A DNA stretch of 64,000 bases from Nocardioides sp. S5 (GTDB taxonomy: Bacteria > Actinomycetota > Actinomycetes > Propionibacteriales > Nocardioidaceae), in NCBI RefSeq assembly GCF_017310035.1, contig NZ_CP022296.1, positions 2,790,001-2,854,000 of the forward strand, in the 5' to 3' direction. The translations under genes were made by a program, and so were the position numbers. Below are positions 1 through 7,831 of the stretch, one piece after another (within the stretch, counting starts at the first letter, position 1; every line of letters begins with the position of its first letter). The notes beneath the pieces were generated by a model. That model was given only the letters and a program-made list of their open reading frames with translations, did no database searches and was not told the DNA's origin.

Positions 1-1
1 G

Positions 2-346
2 CAGCTCAGGCGCGCGGGGCTCGACTACCACGACCTCGCGTCGGTGGTGGTCCATCCCGACCTCGACGCCGCGCTCTCGAGCGAGGCGCTGGCGGGCTCC
101 CGGGTCTTCGCGTTCACCGCGCACGCGACCCGCTGGCACACCGACGTGGCGTTCGAGCCCGGCGACGTGCTGCTCTTCGGTCCGGAGCCGACCGGCCTCC
201 CGGACGAGGTGCTGACGCACGCCCGGGTGAGCGACCGGCTCCGGATCCCGATGCTGGCGGGCCGCAGGTCGCTGAACCTGGCGAACTCCGCGGCCGTGGT
301 GACCTACGAGGCGTGGCGCCAGCAGGGCTTCCCCGGCGCCCAGTGA
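2..346 (+). CDS. trmL: tRNA (cytidine/uridine-2'-O-)-methyltransferase TrmL, 3' part
   Basis: C-terminal 114 residues of a SPOUT-class methyltransferase that 2'-O-methylates the wobble base of tRNA-Leu species using AdoMet. The frame is open from the first bases (reads LRRAGLDYHDLA), so the 5' end lies outside the window. The trefoil-knot AdoMet motifs are visible: LLFGPEPTGLP near residue 61, then IPMLAGRRSLNLANSAAVVTYE. Only the end is seen, so intactness cannot be judged. It converges with the rpf-like gene, 10 bp away. Confidence 0.88.
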   Translation, partial: QLRRAGLDYHDLASVVVHPDLDAALSSEALAGSRVFAFTAHATRWHTDVAFEPGDVLLFGPEPTGLPDEVLTHARVSDRLRIPMLAGRRSLNLANSAAVVTYEAWRQQGFPGAQ

Positions 347-356
347 GCCGTCAGGC

Positions 357-1163
357 TCAGAGGAGCCGGCCGCAGGTGGGCCACGGCGAGCGGCCACGCT
401 GCTTGTAGAGCAGCTTCGCGCGGTAGGTCTGCTCGCCCGCCGACGCGGCGGTGGGGAGGCCGGAGCCGCCCACGCTGCGCCACGTGCCGAGGTCGAACTG
501 GTAGAGCCCGTAGTAACCGGCCGGGTTCACCGCGCGCGGGTTGCCGCCCGACTCGCAGTTCGCCAGCGCGCCCCAGTTGAGACCGTCCGCACCGGCGACG
601 GCGTACGCCTTGCGACCGACGAGGACGCGGCGCGGGCGCGCGTCGCGGACCATCTTCTTCTTCACCACGCGGTACTTCACCGGCTCGCCGTTGTGCAGGG
701 TCTTCATCGCGACGACCTTGCGGACACCGGGACGGCCCTCACGCACGACCTTGCGGACGCCCGGCTTGAGCTTGGTGGTGAAGACCTCGACAGTGCCGCG
801 GCGCACCTTCTGGCGCTTGGTCTTGCGCTCCTTGGTGACGTCGGTGACGCGTACGACGTCGCCCTGACGGAGGCGCTTGCGCTTGCCCGAGACCTCGCGA
901 CCGTCGCGCACGACGTCGACCAGGTCGTTGCCGTCGGCAGGGACGCCGTAGGCCTCGAGGAGCTGGCCGGGCCACGCCTGGGGCGTGACGGCGACCTCGA
1001 CGGGGGCCGCGTCGGCGACCTTGAGGCGTACGTCGACGGGCTCGGCGCTCGACGCGGCGGACGCGCCGCCGGGGACGAGGGTCAGCGCGAGCGCGGACGC
1101 CGCGATGGTGGCGGCGACGCCGCGGGAGCGGGCGAACAGGGCAGGTGTGGTGGTGGCACGCAC
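357..1163 (-). CDS. Resuscitation-promoting factor-like secreted transglycosylase (DUF348-G5-Rpf)
   Basis: Predicted secreted muralytic enzyme that cleaves peptidoglycan and promotes regrowth of dormant cells. A signal peptide is seen at about 1-36, a DUF348-type segment at about 44-100, a Lys/Arg-rich G5 domain at about 108-185, and a compact Rpf/transglycosylase-like domain at 195-268. The last contains CESGGNP, with likely catalytic Glu204, and a Cys203/Cys264 pair typical of Rpf folds. The start is GTG, with only a weak upstream GAGG. The long 246-bp leader region carries a CRP/GlxR-like palindrome, and in mycobacteria rpfA is CRP-regulated. Domain order matches actinobacterial RpfB/RpfE-like proteins, but with one DUF348 unit instead of three. 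Confidence 0.88.
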   Translation of the reverse strand: MRATTTPALFARSRGVAATIAASALALTLVPGGASAASSAEPVDVRLKVADAAPVEVAVTPQAWPGQLLEAYGVPADGNDLVDVVRDGREVSGKRKRLRQGDVVRVTDVTKERKTKRQKVRRGTVEVFTTKLKPGVRKVVREGRPGVRKVVAMKTLHNGEPVKYRVVKKKMVRDARPRRVLVGRKAYAVAGADGLNWGALANCESGGNPRAVNPAGYYGLYQFDLGTWRSVGGSGLPTAASAGEQTYRAKLLYKQRGRSPWPTCGRLL

Positions 1164-1370
1164 GTGCTTCGGACCTCACATGATCGGGGGTACGCCTCCG
1201 GGGCGCTCGGATGCGGCACCATCAGCTCGGCACCGGGACCACGGCCAGCGCTCGCCTCACGATGGGAGGCGCCTCGTCGTCGAGGGGCGGCTGCGGCACC
1301 TCCACGAGAACACGGAGCGCCGCGAGTGTCGAATCGGCCGTGCCCGCCCCCGGCTGCCGGGATCGCGGAG

Positions 1371-1386
1371 TGTGAGTGACGTCACG
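1371..1386. promoter_or_regulatory. CRP/GlxR-type operator upstream of the rpf-like gene
   Basis: TGTGAGTGACGTCACG matches the actinobacterial CRP consensus TGTGA-N6-TCACA with one mismatch, and it contains the perfect 10-bp palindrome GTGACGTCAC. It lies about 208 bp upstream of the rpf-like start, just past the end of the dehydrogenase gene. Confidence 0.5.
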
Positions 1387-1409
1387 CAACGCGACCCCGG
1401 GACCGGCGA

Positions 1410-2786
1410 TCAGCCAGCGGACGTGTAGATCAGCTTCTTGTTCACGAACTCGTCGATGCCGTAGGGCCCGAGCTCGCGACCGACGCCGGAGCGCTTCGTG
1501 CCACCGAACGGGAGGTCGGCGGCCGAGCCCTGGGCGCTGTTGATCCACACCATGCCGGTGTCGAGCTGGTCGGCGACCTGCTGCGCCTGCTCGGTGTCGG
1601 AGCTCCAGACCACCCCGCCCAGGCCGAAGGACGAGTCGTTGGCCAGGGCGACCGCCTCGGCGGCGTCCGCGACGCGGTAGACGACGGCCGCGGGCCCGAA
1701 GAGCTCCTCGCTGTAGGCACGCATCTCGGGGGTGACGTCGGTGAGCACGGTGGCCTCGACGAAGGCGCCCGGTCGGTCGAGGCGCTTGCCGCCGGTGCGG
1801 AGCGTCGCGCCCTTGGAGACGGCGTCCTCGACCTGCTCGAGCAGGTTCGTCGCGGCGGTCTCCGAGGACAGCGGGCCGAAGCCGCTGGTGCTGTCGAAGG
1901 GGTCGCCGGGCTTGAGGCCGGACATCGCGGCGGTGAACTGCTCGACGAAGTCGTCGTACAGCCCGTCGACGACGATCATCCGCTTCGCGCCGTTGCACGC
2001 CTGGCCGGCGTTGCCCATCCGGCCGCGGACGGCGGACTTCACCGCGGCGCCGAGGTCGTCGGCGTCGAGGAGGATGAAGGGGTCGGAGCCGCCGAGCTCG
2101 AGGACGACCTTCTTGAGGTGACGACCGGCGACCTCGGCGACGGCGGAACCGGCCCGCTCGGAGCCGGTGACCGAGACCCCCACCACGCGCGGGTCGGCGA
2201 TGATGTCGGCCGACTGCTCGTTGGTGGCGAAGAGGTTGATGTAGGCGTCGGCCGGCAGACCGGCGTCGGCGAAGACCTGCACGATCGCGAGCGCCGACTC
2301 GGGGCACTGGGGCGCGTGCTTGAGCAGGATGGTGTTGCCGAGCATCAGGTTGGGCGCGGCGAAGCGGGCCACCTGGTAGTAGGGGAAGTTCCACGGCATG
2401 ATCCCGAGCAGCGGGCCGATCGCCTCCTTGCGCACGACCGCGTTGCCGCCCATGGCGGGGTCCAGCGGGGTGTCGGCCAGCAGGGCCGGGCCCTGGTCGG
2501 CGTAGTAGCGGAAGATCGAGGACACGAGCTTGAGCTCGCCCTTGCCCTCGCGCAGCGGCTTGCCCATCTCGCGGGCGATGATCGCGGCGAGGTCGTCGGC
2601 GCGCTCGTCGTAGAGGTCCGCGACCTTGCGCAGGATCGCCGCGCGCTCGTCCAGGGCGGTGGTGCGCCACTCGCCGTACGCCGCGTGGCTGCGCGCGAGC
2701 GCGTCCTGCACCTCGGCGTCGGTGGCGGTGGGGAACTCCTTCTCGACCTCACCGGTGGACGGGTTGACGACCTGGTAGTCGCTCAT
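1410..2786 (-). CDS. NAD(P)-dependent aldehyde dehydrogenase, succinate-semialdehyde dehydrogenase-like
   Basis: Cytosolic ALDH-superfamily enzyme that oxidises an aldehyde to a carboxylate. The compact 458-residue form starting with VVNPSTGE and containing MPWNFPYYQV resembles the GabD/SSADH branch, so 4-carbon semialdehydes are the likely substrate (inference). Catalytic residues are present: Glu230 in VLELGGSDPF and Cys264 in GNAGQACNGAKR. The ATG start has a strong GAGAGGAG Shine-Dalgarno (SD) sequence. No GABA transaminase lies nearby to confirm a GABA pathway, and general aldehyde detoxification is the alternative. Confidence 0.85.
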   Translation of the reverse strand: MSDYQVVNPSTGEVEKEFPTATDAEVQDALARSHAAYGEWRTTALDERAAILRKVADLYDERADDLAAIIAREMGKPLREGKGELKLVSSIFRYYADQGPALLADTPLDPAMGGNAVVRKEAIGPLLGIMPWNFPYYQVARFAAPNLMLGNTILLKHAPQCPESALAIVQVFADAGLPADAYINLFATNEQSADIIADPRVVGVSVTGSERAGSAVAEVAGRHLKKVVLELGGSDPFILLDADDLGAAVKSAVRGRMGNAGQACNGAKRMIVVDGLYDDFVEQFTAAMSGLKPGDPFDSTSGFGPLSSETAATNLLEQVEDAVSKGATLRTGGKRLDRPGAFVEATVLTDVTPEMRAYSEELFGPAAVVYRVADAAEAVALANDSSFGLGGVVWSSDTEQAQQVADQLDTGMVWINSAQGSAADLPFGGTKRSGVGRELGPYGIDEFVNKKLIYTSAG

Positions 2787-2833
2787 CGTGACTCCTCTCG
2801 AACGGGGCGGGGACGGGCGTGCTCCCCTGTCCG

Positions 2834-2861
2834 AACGTACGGTCGCGCGTCGGCATCACAA
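2834..2861 (-). promoter_or_regulatory. Putative sigma-70-type promoter of the aldehyde dehydrogenase
   Basis: On the minus strand, TTGTGA (2861-2856), a 16-bp spacer and TACGTT (2839-2834) form a plausible -35/-10 pair about 48 bp before the start codon. Confidence 0.4.
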
Positions 2862-2932
2862 GGGCCCGTCGGGGTGAGGAGTCACACCGCCGCGATCGGG
2901 AATGGGCCGATCAGGAACCGCCTGGTCAGGGA

Positions 2933-3961
2933 TCAGCCGCCGGCCAGCTCGCGGCTGCGCTGCTCGATGCCCAGCTCGCCGTAGGGGTAGTCGGTGGCAG
3001 CGAGGTCGCTGGCCCCGTCCAGGCTCGCCTGCTCCTCGGCCGTCAGCTCGAGCTCGGCGGCCTTCAGGTTGGCGGCGAGCTGCTCGGTCGTGCGCGCACC
3101 GAGGATCGTGGACACCACGGCCGGGCGGTTGTTGACCCACGCGAGCGCGACCTCGGCCATCGAGATGCCACGGTCGGTGGCGACGCGCTCGACCGCGTCG
3201 ATGATCCGCCAGGTGCGGTCGCTGCCGCGACGGTCGTACGCCTCCATCCCGCGGCCCGGGTCCTCGCCCAGCCGGGTCTCGCCGGTGGGGCGCTGGTCGC
3301 GGGTGTACTTCCCCGACAGCCAGCCGCCACCGAGGGGACTCCAGGGCAGCAGGCCCATGCCGGCGTCGAGCGCGGCCGGCACGACCTCCCACTCGACCTC
3401 CCGGACGATCAGGCTGTACTGCGGCTGCAGCGTCACCGGCTCGCGCAGGCCGAGGGCGCGGGCGGTCAGCACCGCCTTGGTGAGCTGCCACCCGGTGAAG
3501 TTGGACAGGCCGTAGTAGCGGATCTTGCCGGCCCGGACGAACCCGTCGAGCGTGCGGAGCGTCTCCTCCATCGGCGTGTGCGGGTCGAAGGCGTGGACCT
3601 GGTAGAGGTCGACCGTGTCCACCCCCAGCCGGTCCAGCGACGCGTCGAGCGCGCGGGTGAGGTGCCGCGCCGACAGCCCGTTGCCGTTGGGGCGGGAGTC
3701 GGTGGCGAACCTGCCCTTCGTGGCGAGCACGACGGACTCGGTGACGTCGGCGGGCCGGTCGGCGAGCCAGCGCCCGATGATCTCCTCGGACACCCCGGCG
3801 GAGTAGACGTCAGCGGTGTCGACGAGCGTGCCGCCGGCCTCGACGAACAGGTCGAGCTGCTGGTGGGAGCCAGCCTCGTCGGTCTCGGCGCCGAACGTCA
3901 TGGTGCCGAGGCACAGCTCGGAGACGGCACAGCCACTCTTGCCCAGCAGTCGGTATCGCAT
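2933..3961 (-). CDS. Aldo/keto reductase
   Basis: NADPH-dependent carbonyl reductase of the AKR superfamily (342 residues, (beta/alpha)8 barrel). The catalytic tetrad is intact: Asp48 and Tyr53 in VDTADVY, Lys82 in ATKG, His123 in YQVHAFD. The C-terminal STILGARTTEQLAANL is the NADP-binding loop typical of the AKR11/AKR12-like bacterial group. The substrate is not predictable. The ATG lies 6 nt after a TAGGCT box, suggesting a leaderless mRNA. It is transcribed in the same direction as the dehydrogenase but 146 bp away. Confidence 0.88.
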   Translation of the reverse strand: MRYRLLGKSGCAVSELCLGTMTFGAETDEAGSHQQLDLFVEAGGTLVDTADVYSAGVSEEIIGRWLADRPADVTESVVLATKGRFATDSRPNGNGLSARHLTRALDASLDRLGVDTVDLYQVHAFDPHTPMEETLRTLDGFVRAGKIRYYGLSNFTGWQLTKAVLTARALGLREPVTLQPQYSLIVREVEWEVVPAALDAGMGLLPWSPLGGGWLSGKYTRDQRPTGETRLGEDPGRGMEAYDRRGSDRTWRIIDAVERVATDRGISMAEVALAWVNNRPAVVSTILGARTTEQLAANLKAAELELTAEEQASLDGASDLAATDYPYGELGIEQRSRELAGG

Positions 3962-3967
3962 GGATCC

Positions 3968-3973
3968 AGCCTA
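3968..3973 (-). promoter_or_regulatory. -10 box, leaderless aldo/keto reductase
   Basis: TAGGCT on the minus strand lies 6 nt before the ATG. No SD sequence is present. Confidence 0.5.
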
Positions 3974-3999
3974 GACACCGGGCCCGGGCGGGACCGGGC

Positions 4000-4036
4000 T
4001 CAGCGGCGGGGGGTCAGCGGCGGGGGGTCAGCGACG
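4000..4036. repeat. 14-bp tandem repeat carrying stop codons in three frames
   Basis: Two full copies of TCAGCGGCGGGGGG (4000-4013 and 4014-4027) plus a partial third copy at 4028. Each begins with the complement of TGA. Because 14 is not divisible by 3, the three TGAs close all three leftward frames at the end of the CHAP gene. Confidence 0.85.
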
Positions 4037-5713
4037 CGCCGGCACGGTCACGGTCGAGCGCTCGACGGCTGCTCGTACGACGTCGGTCCCGGCGTAGCGC
4101 ACGACCACCGGCTTCACGCCGGCGCGCAAGCCACGCAGCACGGCCCGAGCCTTCCCTGCGACGACCTGGACCTCGACCGTACGTCCGCCGACGCTGACGC
4201 TCATCGCGCCGTCGGGTCGGGGCGCACCCAGGGCGCGCACGCGGACCTCCACGACGACGCGCTTGCGCGAGGCGTCGGAGCGCACCTTCAGGGTCGGCGT
4301 CGTCGTCACCATCGGCACGGCGACGGTCTCCGTGGTGCTGCGGAAGTGCCGGCGCGAGAGCGTGATCTCGACCGACAGGTTCCGGCCGACGTCGGCCTTG
4401 CGGACCGTGTAGGTGGGCCGCGTGGTCCTGGCGATCCGCTTGCCGTCCCGGAGCCACCTGTAGGTGGCCGTCGCGTCGGTGGGCTTGACGCTGCCCGCGC
4501 GGACGGTGAGCTTGTTGCCCAGCGCGGGCGTGCCCTTCACGCGGGACGGGCGGGTGATCACGACCGGCTTGGCGAGGACCGGACCGGTCTCGACCGCGGT
4601 CGACCTCGACTTCCTGTAACCGCTCGCGCTCGCGATGGTGCGGGCGCTGATGCGCTTGTCGACGTGGTCGCGCGTGAGGACGAGCGAGGCCCCGGTGGCA
4701 CCGTCGAGCGCTGCGCCGTCGGCGTACCACTGCGTGGTGACCTTCCTGGGCTCGGGCGCCCACGACGGGGGCGTGAGTGTCAGCGTCTGGCCGACCTCCG
4801 CGACACCCTGGATCGTCGGCTGCGCGGTGGGCTGGAACACGCCGGGTGCGACGGGAGCGGTCGCGAGGCTCGCCCGGCCGGCGGTGTAGCCGCTCAGCTC
4901 GGCGGTCACCTCGGCGGTGAGGGTCTTGCCCTTCACGTCGGGCGTGGGCACGTAGGACGGAGTGGTGGCACCGGGGATCGCGGCACCGTCGGCGAGCCAC
5001 CGGATGGCGACGCTGCTGGGCGTGGGCGTCCACGCGCCGGTCGCCACCTCCAGCGGTGCGCCCACCGCCGGGGACCCGACGATGGCAGGAGCCGTGGTCG
5101 GGGCGACGACGCGGTCGTTGAAGTGGATGAAGCCTGAGGGCCAGCCGCCGCCGGACTTGGTGATGCGACGCCAGTAGAAGTCACCGCCCCAGTAGTCCTC
5201 CGAGACGATGATCTCGGTGTCGGAGATGACCTGCTCGACGTAGGCGACGTGCCCGCTGGAGCCCGCCGGCGTGACGTGCGGCTTGTACCAGGCGACGGAC
5301 CCGACGGTGGGGGTCTGGTCGGTGATGGGAGCCATCGCCACGCCCCAGTTCGAGGCGTTGCCGCTGCCCGACCACGGCCGGACGTCGGGCATCCCGGACT
5401 GGATCAGCCGGTAGGCGACGTAGTTGGTGCAGTTGTGCCCGGCATACATCCGCCAGAACATCGTCGACGACGCCTGGCGATAGCCGGCGTGTCCGTAGCC
5501 GGCGTCCTGGCACCCGGCGTAGCCGGAGCAGAGGTACGTCGACGTGACCAGGTTGATCTTCCCGGTGGTCGTCGGGAGGGCCACCAGGAGCAGCGCCACC
5601 AGCGCCGTGAGCAGGCTGGCCGTCCGGCCGGCCCGGCGTACGACGGAGGCGAGCGCGGCCCGTCCTGCGGGGGCGCTCTGTGACGGCTGTGACTCGTGAG
5701 GCAGTTGTTGCAC
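4028..5713 (-). CDS. CHAP-domain peptidoglycan hydrolase with Ig-like repeats
   Basis: Predicted secreted or membrane-tethered cell-wall amidase/endopeptidase of 561 residues. A hydrophobic segment at about 33-51 precedes a CHAP (NlpC/P60-like) domain at about 60-200, with Cys95 in HNCTNYVAYRL and His155 in SSGHVAYVEQV as the catalytic pair. About four Ig-like/cadherin-like modules follow (repeated ADGAAxxGAT...V patterns) to the C terminus. I chose GTG at 5713 because TACGAT lies exactly 6 nt upstream; a GTG at 5749 would add 12 residues but has no SD. The gene ends in a 14-bp tandem repeat. Confidence 0.82.
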   Translation of the reverse strand: MQQLPHESQPSQSAPAGRAALASVVRRAGRTASLLTALVALLLVALPTTTGKINLVTSTYLCSGYAGCQDAGYGHAGYRQASSTMFWRMYAGHNCTNYVAYRLIQSGMPDVRPWSGSGNASNWGVAMAPITDQTPTVGSVAWYKPHVTPAGSSGHVAYVEQVISDTEIIVSEDYWGGDFYWRRITKSGGGWPSGFIHFNDRVVAPTTAPAIVGSPAVGAPLEVATGAWTPTPSSVAIRWLADGAAIPGATTPSYVPTPDVKGKTLTAEVTAELSGYTAGRASLATAPVAPGVFQPTAQPTIQGVAEVGQTLTLTPPSWAPEPRKVTTQWYADGAALDGATGASLVLTRDHVDKRISARTIASASGYRKSRSTAVETGPVLAKPVVITRPSRVKGTPALGNKLTVRAGSVKPTDATATYRWLRDGKRIARTTRPTYTVRKADVGRNLSVEITLSRRHFRSTTETVAVPMVTTTPTLKVRSDASRKRVVVEVRVRALGAPRPDGAMSVSVGGRTVEVQVVAGKARAVLRGLRAGVKPVVVRYAGTDVVRAAVERSTVTVPARR

Positions 5714-5719
5714 TGAGTG

Positions 5720-5725
5720 ATCGTA
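5720..5725 (-). promoter_or_regulatory. -10 box supporting the CHAP gene start
   Basis: TACGAT on the minus strand, then 6 nt, then GTG. This is the local leaderless pattern and is used here to choose the start. Confidence 0.45.
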
Positions 5726-5825
5726 TGGGCCAGAAGTCAAGGCCGCCACGCCGATGAGCGAAGATCAATCGTGTAATTCGTTCGCGGGTGCCCTCGGCGC
5801 GGGCGCGGTTCCGGCCGCGCAGACC

Positions 5826-5924
5826 TCAGATGACGAAGATCAGCAGCAGCACGAGCGCGGTGATCGCCAGCGAGACCAGCAGTGAGCCGGCACAGCCGAG
5901 GCGGTTGCTGAAGAAGAGGAACAT
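5826..5924 (-). CDS. Small single-span membrane protein (32 aa)
   Basis: A 32-residue peptide beginning MFLFFSNRLGCAGS and ending in one hydrophobic helix (LLVSLAITALVLLLIFVI). The ATG has a strong GGAGGAG SD with 6-nt spacing and overlaps the stop codon of the preceding micro-ORF (TGATG). The length, the SNRLGC motif and the membrane anchor look like a conserved actinobacterial small membrane protein, but I cannot name a family. Function unknown. The strong SD and coupling argue that it is translated. Confidence 0.6.
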   Translation of the reverse strand: MFLFFSNRLGCAGSLLVSLAITALVLLLIFVI

Positions 5925-6031
5925 CAGAGGCTCCTCCGGCCCACCGGGAGCACCGACGTGGCCGCGTGGAGCACGGCCGCGCCGAGCATGCCCATCAGGT
6001 GCCCGATCGAGCGGACGTACACCGGGGTCAC
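5924..6031 (-). CDS. Micro-ORF, 35 aa, coupled to neighbours
   Basis: Reads VTPVYVRSIGHLMGMLGAAV and continues to 35 residues; weakly hydrophobic middle, basic end. The GTG start overlaps the upstream micro-ORF stop (GTGA) and is preceded by GGGGAGG at ideal spacing. Its own stop overlaps the next ATG. No recognised family. It may be a real small protein or a relay that couples translation to the 32-aa membrane peptide. Confidence 0.42.
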   Translation of the reverse strand: MTPVYVRSIGHLMGMLGAAVLHAATSVLPVGRRSL

Positions 6032-6090
6032 CGGGCCTCCCCGCCTGAGCAGTCGGTCGTGTGCCGCGGGATCGTGTGGGTGGTCGACAT
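6028..6090 (-). CDS. Micro-ORF, 20 aa, possible leader peptide
   Basis: Reads MSTTHTIPRHTTDCSGGEAR. The ATG has GGAGA at 5-nt spacing, and the stop overlaps the next GTG. It is first of three chained micro-ORFs read away from the RTX-like gene. A leader peptide or small regulatory ORF is possible. Nothing in the sequence assigns a function. Confidence 0.35.
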   Translation of the reverse strand: MSTTHTIPRHTTDCSGGEAR

Positions 6091-6282
6091 GAATGTCTCC
6101 GGTGGTTCTCGAACGTGCCGGCCCGTGGTCTTGAGCCTGGTGCTGCGCCTCCGTACCCCGTCGCGCTGAGCACATGTCGTGACGCAACGTGGGCTACGCC
6201 TCACCCACCGGCGACGGCAACTTTGTCGTCGGGTCGCGAGTCGTACGTTGGACCTGCCACCCCGCTTCCGGAAGGACGCACC

Positions 6283-7788
6283 GTGCGTACGACGACGCTG
6301 ACCGCCGCCGGCCTGCTGAGCCTGGCCATTCTCAGTCCCATCCCGGCCGCCGACGCCGCTGGTGAGACCTGTCGGGGCGAGGCCGCGACCATTGTCGGCA
6401 CCCCCGGCAACCCCGCCCTGCTCGGCAGCGACGGCATCGTGGGCACCGAGGGACGGGACGTGGTCGTGACCCACGGCGCGTTGAAGGTGACGACCCTGGG
6501 TGGAGACGACCTGATCTGCGTCACCTCGCCCGGTGGACCCTCGGTGAGGCGGGTGATCATCGACGCGGGCGCCGGCGACGACGTCGTCGACGGCACCACC
6601 GCGCCTGACTGGATCGCACAGGTCGAGCTGGGCGAGGGCGCCGACCGCTTCGAGGGAGGCGGCGTGGGCAGCACCATCTACGGCGCGTACTCGGAGCCCG
6701 CCCCGGTGGACAGCGAGCGGGACGTCGTGGTCGGTGGGGCCGGCTCCGAGCGGTTCCACAGCGGAGTCGTCGGGCAGCCGAACCCCGACGTCATCGCGCT
6801 GGGCGCCGGCAACGACTCGCTCATCTACAACGGTGTCACCACCGCCGACGGCTCGATCGATGGAGGCGCCGGCATCGACGAGCTCTTCCCCTCGGCACTC
6901 CTCCGCTCCGGGGAAACGGTGGTCGACAACGCAGCCGGACAGCTCCTGATCGACCAGCAGGTCGTGGCGACCTGGTCGGGGCTGGAGACGTTCTGGACCG
7001 GGACCATCGGGGGCGAGGACCTCGTCTTCGTCGGCACCGCGGCCGACGAGACCGTCAACGCCACGGTGTCCGGCCGGGTCCGCGCCACCTTCGGCGCAGG
7101 CGACGACGCCTTCCGGGCAGACCAGTCGCCGCGCGTCGGCAGCGTGATCGACGGCGGCGACGGACGAGACTTCTTCTACCTCACCTCCGAGTCGGGTCTC
7201 CTCGACCTCGACCTGGAGAAGGGCAGGCTGGTGGCGGACGCAGAGGCGGAGTACACGACTTCGGCGGCCGGCTTCGAGGATGCCTCGCTGTTCGCCCGCC
7301 GCGTCGTCCTCCGCGGCACCGACGGCCGCAACGACCTCCGTTTCTCGGCCTGCGACGCCAGCGTCACCGCTCGCGGCGGCTCTGACCGCGTCGCCCGCTC
7401 CTACGACTCCTTCTTCGAGTCGGTCTTCTGCCCCCGCTTCCCGAAGGCCTACCTCAACGGCGGCAGCGGCAGGGACGAGCTCGAGGGCACCGTCGGTCCG
7501 GACGTGCTGGTCGGCGGCCGCGGGAAGGACCTCCTCGACGGAGGTGCTGGGGCCGACCGCCTGAAGGGCGGCAACGGACCCGACGTGCTGAAGGGCAAGG
7601 ACGACAACGACCTCCTCCGCGGTGGCGGCGGGTACGACCGGCTCCTCGGCGGCAAGGGGCGTGACAACCTGCAGGGACAGGCGGGTCGGGACCGGTTGTA
7701 CGGCGGCCCGTCCCGGGACCGCGCGGACGGCGGGTCCGGTGCCAAGGACGTGTGCCGCGCTGAGCAGAAGCGTCGGTGCGAGCGCTGA
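6283..7788 (+). CDS. Secreted RTX-like calcium-binding repeat protein
   Basis: 501-residue exported protein with a signal peptide at about 1-25 (VRTTTLTAAGLLSLAILSP). The N-terminal motif CRGEAATIVGTPG is followed by scattered GGDDL/GAGDDV nonapeptide-like units, and residues from about 390 form a run of Gly-Gly-x-Gly-x-Asp RTX turns (GGSGRDELEG, GGAGADRLKGG, GGKGRDNLQGQ and others). These fold as calcium-binding parallel beta-rolls. The N-terminal open frame continues upstream to 6061, but GTG at 6283 has a GGAAGGA SD and starts the signal peptide. No type I secretion genes are adjacent. Surface or matrix role inferred. Confidence 0.8.
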   Translation: MRTTTLTAAGLLSLAILSPIPAADAAGETCRGEAATIVGTPGNPALLGSDGIVGTEGRDVVVTHGALKVTTLGGDDLICVTSPGGPSVRRVIIDAGAGDDVVDGTTAPDWIAQVELGEGADRFEGGGVGSTIYGAYSEPAPVDSERDVVVGGAGSERFHSGVVGQPNPDVIALGAGNDSLIYNGVTTADGSIDGGAGIDELFPSALLRSGETVVDNAAGQLLIDQQVVATWSGLETFWTGTIGGEDLVFVGTAADETVNATVSGRVRATFGAGDDAFRADQSPRVGSVIDGGDGRDFFYLTSESGLLDLDLEKGRLVADAEAEYTTSAAGFEDASLFARRVVLRGTDGRNDLRFSACDASVTARGGSDRVARSYDSFFESVFCPRFPKAYLNGGSGRDELEGTVGPDVLVGGRGKDLLDGGAGADRLKGGNGPDVLKGKDDNDLLRGGGGYDRLLGGKGRDNLQGQAGRDRLYGGPSRDRADGGSGAKDVCRAEQKRRCER

Positions 7789-7831
7789 CCGCACCAGGAG
7801 CTGACTGCGATGCCGTCTCGCGCTTCCCGCG

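Noticed and set aside
1164..1400. Possible c-di-AMP (ydaO-type) riboswitch upstream of the rpf-like gene
   Set aside because: Fragments such as CCGGCAGCCGGGGG and GGCCGATTCGACA recall the motif, but the GGGGUGAA core and the pairing order are not found. A covariance-model search would be needed.
2829..2842. SOS-like site near 2829 upstream of the aldehyde dehydrogenase
   Set aside because: CCGAACGTACGGTCG lacks the second GTTCG half and fits a promoter better.
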